NCBI GenBank assembly: GCA_938044045.1
Contig: CALIQN010000009.1
Coordinates: 1 to 27,812, forward strand
Reading direction: 5' to 3'
Length of the DNA stretch: 27,812 bases
DNA from: an uncultured Peptococcaceae bacterium
Lineage (GTDB): Bacteria > Bacillota > Peptococcia > Peptococcales > Peptococcaceae
Shown one piece after another: positions 22,905-27,812 of the stretch. The notes under the pieces are model-generated. The model was not told the DNA's origin. It did not search any database and saw only the letters and a list, made by a program, of their open reading frames with translations. How positions within the stretch are numbered: the stretch's first letter is position 1; the number at the start of each line of letters is the position of its first letter. Made by a program: the position numbers and the translations under genes.

Positions 22905-24064
22905 ACTTTACCCTCATATTTTTTTATAACTTGCTTTGCCTCCATTCTTGCCCAAGTATCAACTGCCACAATCGTCTCATAATCTACCAAAGATTTGACT
23001 TCATGATGGAGCATCACTTCTTCAACAATATCTGGCAAAGCCAAAAAACCAATTTCATTTTTTAGAAAAGCCATCACAGCGACTTCATTTGCGCCATTTA
23101 ACACCGTTGGCATGGACTTTCCTATTTTTCCTGCTTGATAAGCTAAGGCTAGAGAACGGAAGCGATTTAAATCAGGAGCTTCAAAATGTAACTTACCATA
23201 CTCTATAAGGCTAAAGGGTTTTTCCCTCTCTATAATTAAGCGCTCTGGATAAGATAGGGCATAAGCAATTGGTAGTCTCATATCTGATGGTCCCAGTTGT
23301 GCAATATGGCTGCCATCCTTAAAAGCCACCATAGAATGAATCACACTCTCTGGATGAACCACGACCTCTATACGCTCATAAGGCATATCAAAGAGATGAT
23401 GCGCCTCAATCACTTCAAGTCCTTTATTCATCAAAGTGGCAGAATCAATGGTAATCTTTTTACCCATCGACCAGGTAGGATGTCTAAGAGCTGACTCTGC
23501 ATCTACTTTAGCCAAGTCTTCCAAAGAAAAGGTACGAAAAGGTCCACCAGAAGCTGTTAAAATTAACTTATCTGGACGTTCTTGTCCTTGCATACATTGA
23601 AAAATCGCAGAATGTTCACTATCAATAGGAAACATTTTCACTTGACGTTCACGAACAAGGCTTTTGATAAAATCTCCAGCTGCCACCAAGGTTTCCTTAT
23701 TAGCTAATCCAAAGTCTATGCCTTCTTGGATCACAACCATAGCCGGATAAATACCCGCCGCACCACCAATTGCTAAAACAGCAAAGTCAGTTTCTGTATC
23801 CTTTAGGGCATAAGCTAAATTATCCCAATTAGAAAAAACAGTTGTCTCTAGATTTTGACAATATTGATTAATCTCATCATAAGCTTCCTGATCTGTTACA
23901 AAGACATATTTCGGCAGATGTTTTGCGATTTGTGCTTTTAAAACACCTGCGTTTTTATGCCCTGTCAATAAGACGATACCATAACGTTCTGGATAGGCTT
24001 CAACGACCTCTAAAGTTTGCGTTCCGATTGAACCAGTTGAACCGAATAATGCGATCTTTTTCAT
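22901..24064 (-). CDS. dxr: 1-deoxy-D-xylulose-5-phosphate reductoisomerase
   Basis: NADPH-dependent enzyme of the MEP pathway converting DXP to methylerythritol phosphate. The 387-residue protein has the nucleotide-binding GSTGSIGTQTLEV (8-20), the metal/substrate motif PIDSEHSAIFQC, LTASGGPFRT, KITIDSATLMNKGLEVIEAHHLF and the active-site loop VVHPESVIHSMV. An AAGGAAG site precedes the ATG. It lies 17 bases after cdsA and overlaps rseP. Confidence 0.97.
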   Translation of the reverse strand: MKKIALFGSTGSIGTQTLEVVEAYPERYGIVLLTGHKNAGVLKAQIAKHLPKYVFVTDQEAYDEINQYCQNLETTVFSNWDNLAYALKDTETDFAVLAIGGAAGIYPAMVVIQEGIDFGLANKETLVAAGDFIKSLVRERQVKMFPIDSEHSAIFQCMQGQERPDKLILTASGGPFRTFSLEDLAKVDAESALRHPTWSMGKKITIDSATLMNKGLEVIEAHHLFDMPYERIEVVVHPESVIHSMVAFKDGSHIAQLGPSDMRLPIAYALSYPERLIIEREKPFSLIEYGKLHFEAPDLNRFRSLALAYQAGKIGKSMPTVLNGANEVAVMAFLKNEIGFLALPDIVEEVMLHHEVKSLVDYETIVAVDTWARMEAKQVIKKYEGKV

Positions 24065-24081
24065 AAAATAACTTCCTTAAA

Positions 24082-24885
24082 TTAAATAACCATGACTTCC
24101 AAAGCAATTCCTGCTACAGGCAATACGGCTAATAGACTATCAAAACGATCTAAAAATCCGCCATGACCAGGTAATAAGGTGCCTGAATCTTTAAAGCCAT
24201 AATGTCTTTTTATCATACTTTCAAATAAATCACCAAATATCCCAATAATTGAAATCAATGGTGCAAACCATAAAATGATTTGCCAAGTAAATAAACCTGT
24301 CACTGCATTAAAAATCAGCCCTAAAACAATTGCCCCAACAATCCCACCAAGCGCACCTTCAATACTTTTTTTAGGCGATAAGGCAGGCGCAAGTGCGTGT
24401 TTTCGTCTCAAAAAATTGCCTGTGAAGTAGGCAAAAGAGTCCGAACTCCAAATTAAAATGAGTAAAAATAGTAGTAACACTGTCCCTGACTTCATGTCTC
24501 TAATGACCAAGAAAAATGTCGTACTAAAACCTATATATACCCCATCAAATAAGGCAAGTGGCAAAAAATTCAAGGCAACCCTTGGATAAAATAAAACACT
24601 GATTAAAATAAAAAGCAACATATTAAAAATTAGCGCCGCTTCCACCCATTGTGTTATGCCTGAAACATAGCTTGCCAAAAATGAGAGTGCCGAAAGGGTT
24701 GATAAACTCCGATAAACGATAATACCAGCATTCTCCGGAAGATAACGCTCACGCATGGTCATCAGCTCTTGGGTCATTAACCCAATTAGTGCTAGGACAC
24801 CAAAAATTAATAAATAACGACTTGTAAAAATCATCAATAACACCACTGCTATTCCAATAGCACCAGTGATAATCCTAGTCCTCAT
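24082..24885 (-). CDS. cdsA: Phosphatidate cytidylyltransferase (CDP-diacylglycerol synthase)
   Basis: Integral membrane enzyme making CDP-diacylglycerol from phosphatidic acid and CTP, the branch point of phospholipid synthesis. The 267 residues form about seven or eight membrane helices. The SPKKSIEGALGG segment (about 170-181) and the family signature GDLFESMIKRHYGFKDSG followed by LLPGHGGFLDRFDS identify it. The ribosome-binding site AAAGGAG is clear. It is second in the uppS operon, 17 bases after uppS. Confidence 0.96.
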   Translation of the reverse strand: MRTRIITGAIGIAVVLLMIFTSRYLLIFGVLALIGLMTQELMTMRERYLPENAGIIVYRSLSTLSALSFLASYVSGITQWVEAALIFNMLLFILISVLFYPRVALNFLPLALFDGVYIGFSTTFFLVIRDMKSGTVLLLFLLILIWSSDSFAYFTGNFLRRKHALAPALSPKKSIEGALGGIVGAIVLGLIFNAVTGLFTWQIILWFAPLISIIGIFGDLFESMIKRHYGFKDSGTLLPGHGGFLDRFDSLLAVLPVAGIALEVMVI

Positions 24886-24902
24886 AATCCGCTCCTTTTA
24901 AT

Positions 24903-25649
24903 CTACTTCAAGCCACCAAAACGTCTATCCCGCGCTTGATAAACTTGAAGTCCTTCTATTAAATGTTCTTTCCTAAAATCTGGCCATAAGACTGGTGTGA
25001 CCCAAATTTCCGCATAGGCAATCTGCCAAAGCAAGAAATTACTAATTCGCATTTCTCCAGACGTCCGAATCAAAAGATCTGGATCAGGTTGGCCTTGAGT
25101 ATAAAGGTAATTTGAGAAAACTTGCTCATCTAGCGAATCAATGTCAAGTTCACCAGCCATTGCTTCTTTAGCAATTAACCGAGTCGCTCTGATAAGTTCT
25201 TGTCGGCTACCATAATTAAGTGCGATATTGAAAAAGCAAACTGTATTATCCTTTGTCAAAGTTTCTGCTTTTTCTATACTTGTATAAACATCCTTAGGCA
25301 ACCGTTCTCTATCGCCAATGATTTGTATCTTAACCCCCTCTTGATGAAGATAAGGCAATTCTTTATCCATAAATTCAATGAGCAATTGCATTAAGCCATC
25401 AACCTCATTGGTTGGTCGTTTCCAATTTTCAGTTGAAAAAGCAAAAATGGTAAAATACTTGATGCCTAGCTTGGTAACGACCTCTAAAATTTCTCGAATT
25501 GTTTTAATACCTGCACGATGACCAGCCAAACGAATTAAACCTTGTTTTTTTGCCCAACGTCCATTGCCATCCATAATAATTGCAATATGCTTCGGTAATG
25601 CTTTATCGGCACTTAAGCCAAATTTTTCTAAATTTTCTAACTCTATCAT
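24903..25649 (-). CDS. uppS: Undecaprenyl diphosphate synthase (isoprenyl transferase)
   Basis: cis-Prenyltransferase extending farnesyl diphosphate with isopentenyl diphosphate to undecaprenyl diphosphate, the lipid carrier for peptidoglycan. The 248-residue protein shows IAIIMDGNGRWAKKQGL with catalytic Asp27, GHRAG, FAFSTENWKRP, FNIALNYGSRQEL and the C-terminal DPDLLIRTSGEMRISNFLLWQ. Length is normal. It is the first gene of the operon that ends with polC; its promoter is at 25682. GAGGAG lies upstream of the ATG. Confidence 0.97.
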   Translation of the reverse strand: MIELENLEKFGLSADKALPKHIAIIMDGNGRWAKKQGLIRLAGHRAGIKTIREILEVVTKLGIKYFTIFAFSTENWKRPTNEVDGLMQLLIEFMDKELPYLHQEGVKIQIIGDRERLPKDVYTSIEKAETLTKDNTVCFFNIALNYGSRQELIRATRLIAKEAMAGELDIDSLDEQVFSNYLYTQGQPDPDLLIRTSGEMRISNFLLWQIAYAEIWVTPVLWPDFRKEHLIEGLQVYQARDRRFGGLK

Positions 25650-25681
25650 GATGATAACTCCTCATCTTTTACTAAGTCACC

Positions 25682-25710
25682 ATTATAACACATCTTGCTT
25701 TTTTGGACTA
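25682..25710 (-). promoter_or_regulatory. Extended -10 promoter of the uppS-polC operon
   Basis: On the minus strand TGT directly precedes a perfect TATAAT (25687-25682). The -35 region 17 bp upstream (TAGTCC) is poor, as is common with extended -10 elements. Transcription would start near 25676, about 27 bases before uppS. Confidence 0.7.
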
Positions 25711-25769
25711 TAGAACCTTTTTAGTATGACCTTTTCTACTATTCTCTCTGTAAGCATTACCTTCCATAT

Positions 25770-26297
25770 CTATTCTTCAATAGCCTTTTCTATCTTCTTG
25801 CCCAAGGTCAATAAGGTTTCTATATCAGTTGACTCGCTGGTCCCTAGGGGATTAGAAGCCAATGAACCTGTGATTTTTTGATAAACTTTATTTCGAACGC
25901 GAAATTTTACTTCATCAGTTTCTGTATAGATGTCTAAGCTTAAAGCGTTCACCCCTAGTTTATTTTCCTTATATTTCAACTTAGAAAATGAAAGGATACC
26001 GAACAAAATCTCATCTCCATCACACCAAATTCTAATTTCCTTTTCAGAAAGTTCGACGACATAAGCCTTGATGAAATTTTCCTGTATCCTTTTAATCAAA
26101 AGAAAGCTAATACTCAAAAATACCAATATAATTAAATAAAGTACTATGGAATAGGATGCAAAAAAATGATTCAGGTTAAAATAAAATAACGCTAATTGTA
26201 GCCCTAATATAGGAAGCATAAGCATCATGGGAAAAATTAAACCAATAATCCTATCTGATGTTGCTGTTGTTGCCATAAATTCATATCGTTCCATCAT
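25770..26297 (-). CDS. Small membrane protein of unknown function with a possible PH-like domain
   Basis: I do not recognise a named family. From ATG 26297 the protein has 175 residues; GTG 26303 is an alternative, but the AAAGGTGATT ribosome-binding site overlaps it. Two hydrophobic helices lie at about 18-40 (IGLIFPMMLMLPILGLQLAL) and 45-67, separated by a short loop. A soluble, beta-rich C-terminal half follows (about 75-150) with alternating strands such as AYVVELSEKEIRIWCDGDEILF and a final helix (..LLTLGKKIEKAIEE). Two helices followed by a beta barrel resemble bacterial PH-domain membrane proteins; that is weak inference. It sits between the frr terminator and the uppS promoter, apparently as its own unit, in a place where frr is usually followed directly by uppS. 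Confidence 0.75.
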   Translation of the reverse strand: MMERYEFMATTATSDRIIGLIFPMMLMLPILGLQLALFYFNLNHFFASYSIVLYLIILVFLSISFLLIKRIQENFIKAYVVELSEKEIRIWCDGDEILFGILSFSKLKYKENKLGVNALSLDIYTETDEVKFRVRNKVYQKITGSLASNPLGTSESTDIETLLTLGKKIEKAIEE

Positions 26298-26351
26298 AAT
26301 CACCTTTATAGTATTAAATTCAGCCTATCTTTACGTATAAATTTCCATTTT

Positions 26352-26379
26352 TTAATATACTTAATTAAAATATTATCAA
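26352..26379 (-). promoter_or_regulatory. Candidate promoter of the small membrane protein gene
   Basis: On the minus strand TTGATA (26379-26374), a 16-bp spacer and TATTAA (26357-26352), in a very AT-rich stretch where chance matches are common. The frr terminator just upstream makes a separate promoter necessary. Confidence 0.35.
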
Positions 26380-26408
26380 TATTATTGCTTTTATACAAGT
26401 TAACGACT

Positions 26409-26442
26409 AAAAAAGAGATGGGCACTTGCCCATCTCTTTTTT
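26409..26442 (-). terminator. Terminator of pyrH-frr
   Basis: AGAGATGGGC pairs with GCCCATCTCT around ACTT, flanked by A and T runs, so it is bidirectional. It begins at the frr stop codon and separates frr from the small membrane protein gene. Confidence 0.9.
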
Positions 26443-26998
26443 AGATTTCAAGGATATCTTTTTCTTTGGTTGCAAAAATCTTATCAATTTCCGCTATGGT
26501 TTTATCGGTCAACTTTTGAATTTCATCTTGCTCATATTTACTATCATCAGCTGTAATTTCTTTATCTTTTTCTAACTTCTTAATATCATCGTTAGCATCA
26601 CGTCTGACGTTTCTCGCACGCACCTTGGCATCCTCTGCTTTTGCACGTGCTTGTTTGGCTAAGTCTTGTCTACTTTCTTTAGTGAGTTGTGGAAAAGGCA
26701 AACGAATGACTGTACCATCATTACTTGGTGTAATGCCTAAATCAGATTGTAAAATCGCTTTTTCAATTTCAGCAATTATAGACTTATCCCAAGGTTGAAT
26801 CACAAGTAGCCTTGCTTCTGGTGCATTGACATTAGCAACTTGATTGATCGGTGTTGGGGTACCATAATAGCTCACATTAATACCATCTAAAACAGAGGCA
26901 TGGGCTGTGCCTGTACGCAACCTACTAAGCTCATTTTTATAAGCTTCTATTGTTTTTTGCATACGTTCTTTTGCCTCACTTTTGATCATCTCAATCAT
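26441..26998 (-). CDS. frr: Ribosome recycling factor
   Basis: Splits post-termination ribosomes together with EF-G. The 185-residue protein has the typical RRF layout: N-terminal helix (AKERMQKTIEAYKNELSRLRTG) with the conserved LRTGTAHASVLDGI, the small domain with YYGTPTPINQVANV and WDKSIIAEIEKAI, then LGITPSNDGTVIRLPFPQLT and the long C-terminal helices ending ..DKIFATKEKDILEI. The ATG at 26998 shares a base with the pyrH stop (TGATG), with GGGAG upstream; a TTG at 27001 is also in frame. It is coupled to pyrH. Confidence 0.97.
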   Translation of the reverse strand: MIEMIKSEAKERMQKTIEAYKNELSRLRTGTAHASVLDGINVSYYGTPTPINQVANVNAPEARLLVIQPWDKSIIAEIEKAILQSDLGITPSNDGTVIRLPFPQLTKESRQDLAKQARAKAEDAKVRARNVRRDANDDIKKLEKDKEITADDSKYEQDEIQKLTDKTIAEIDKIFATKEKDILEI

Positions 26999-27720
26999 CA
27001 AATTTCACTCCCTACATAAGTACCTATCGTCTCACCCATGACCACGCGTTTCATGTTACCACTTTCCATCATATTGAATACAACAATAGGAATATTATTG
27101 TCCATACAGAGGGTAATCGCAGTAGAATCCATAACTTTTAGTCCACGATTTAAGACATCGATATAAGTTAGTGCATCAAATTTCTTCGCTGTTGCATCTG
27201 TTTTTGGATCAGCATCATAGACACCATCTACTGTTTTTGCCATTAAGATAACTTCAGCATCAATTTCAGCTGCTCTAAGTGCAGAGGTGGTATCTGTTGA
27301 AAAGAATGGATTCCCAGTACCTGCACCAAAAATAACAACTCGTCCTTTTTCAAGGTGACGAATCGCTTTTCTCTTGATGTAAGGCTCTGCCACTTGACGC
27401 ATTTCTATAGCAGATTGAACACGGGTATCAACATCATGCGCTTCTAAAATATCTTGTAAGGCTAGGGCATTGATCACTGTTGCTAACATACCCATATAGT
27501 CGGCTGTCGCTCTATCAATCCCTCTTTTAGAGCCAGCCACACCACGCCAGATATTCCCGCCACCAACAACTATTGCCACTTGGACGCCAAGGGCAACAAT
27601 TTCAGCGATTTGCTTGGCAAGAGAAGTCAAAACTTGACTTTCTAAACCAAAGCCTTGATCACCTGCTAAGGCTTCACCGCTTAACTTGATGACTACCCTT
27701 TTAAATTTTGCATTTTCCAT
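26998..27720 (-). CDS. pyrH: UMP kinase
   Basis: Cytoplasmic amino-acid-kinase-fold enzyme phosphorylating UMP to UDP in pyrimidine nucleotide synthesis. The 240-residue protein has KRVVIKLSGEALAGDQGFG (7-25), the glycine-rich VVGGGNIWRG, RATADYMGMLATVINALAL, the segment IFGAGTGNPFFSTDT and MAKTVDGVYDADP. Length is normal. An AGGGGG site lies upstream of the ATG. The genes usually found upstream (rpsB, tsf) would lie beyond the right edge; a terminator at 27749 suggests they end there or that readthrough feeds pyrH. Confidence 0.97.
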   Translation of the reverse strand: MENAKFKRVVIKLSGEALAGDQGFGLESQVLTSLAKQIAEIVALGVQVAIVVGGGNIWRGVAGSKRGIDRATADYMGMLATVINALALQDILEAHDVDTRVQSAIEMRQVAEPYIKRKAIRHLEKGRVVIFGAGTGNPFFSTDTTSALRAAEIDAEVILMAKTVDGVYDADPKTDATAKKFDALTYIDVLNRGLKVMDSTAITLCMDNNIPIVVFNMMESGNMKRVVMGETIGTYVGSEI

Positions 27721-27748
27721 ATAGACCCCCTAAAGTCTCATCTTAGAC

Positions 27749-27791
27749 AAAAAGAGCAATCTTCACTAAAATAGTTGAAAACTGCTCTTTT
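27749..27791 (-). terminator. Terminator upstream of pyrH, probably of a gene beyond the right edge
   Basis: AAAAGAGCA (27750-27758) pairs with TGCTCTTTT (27783-27791), with an inner TTCA/TGAA pairing. On the minus strand the hairpin is followed by TTTTT, so it would stop or attenuate transcription arriving from outside the window. Confidence 0.7.
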
Positions 27792-27812
27792 CACACAATA
27801 AAATTAAGCTTT

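Overview
The window looks like a chromosomal segment from a low-GC, anaerobic member of the Bacillota (Firmicutes). The basis is a PolC-type replicative polymerase, a pyruvate:ferredoxin oxidoreductase, the MEP isoprenoid genes dxr and ispG, and the order pyrH-frr-uppS-cdsA-dxr-rseP-ispG-proS-polC, which is familiar from Clostridia and Negativicutes. I cannot name the genus. The MurE lacks the meso-diaminopimelate signature, which points to a lysine- or ornithine-type cell wall.

Layout. Positions 1-1100 are the lysis end of a prophage or phage remnant: the tail of one gene, an LLH-type holin and an N-acetylmuramoyl-L-alanine amidase. It abuts the 3' end of a tRNA-Ser(UGA) gene on the minus strand, a plausible integration target. 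Positions 1388-3117 hold an ECF sigma factor overlapping its probable membrane anti-sigma factor (DUF4179 type). A tRNA-Gly(CCC) gene runs directly into an Rrf2-family, probably iron-sulfur, regulator (3267-3866), followed by a YibE/F membrane protein. An extended -10 promoter near 5121 appears to drive prmA-murE-argS-fba-glpX, a tightly packed operon joining ribosomal-protein methylation, peptidoglycan synthesis, arginyl-tRNA synthesis and gluconeogenesis; it ends at a terminator at 11117. A tRNA cluster Lys(UUU)-Glu(UUC)-Val(UAC) follows with its own promoter and terminator.

From 11.6 kb on, all genes lie on the minus strand. nifJ has its own promoter, a TTG start and a very strong bidirectional terminator. 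Upstream of it is the operon uppS-cdsA-dxr-rseP-ispG-proS-polC, with an extended -10 promoter near 25682. It makes undecaprenyl carrier, CDP-diacylglycerol, isoprenoid precursors, the site-2 protease, prolyl-tRNA synthetase and the replicative polymerase. A small unrecognised membrane protein sits between this operon and pyrH-frr at the right edge.

The most striking observation is that PolC lacks the DEDDh proofreading exonuclease normally inserted in its PHP domain. The flanking PHP sequence is joined directly, and the PHP domain carries a complete apparent metal-binding set, including an Asp where the B. subtilis protein has Asn (recalled from memory). This suggests that proofreading has moved to the PHP domain or to a separate protein. 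Other points of note are the overlapping divergent promoters of tRNA-Ser and the sigma factor, the non-DAP MurE, the tRNA-Gly/Rrf2 linkage and the fact that none of the five tRNA genes encodes its CCA end.
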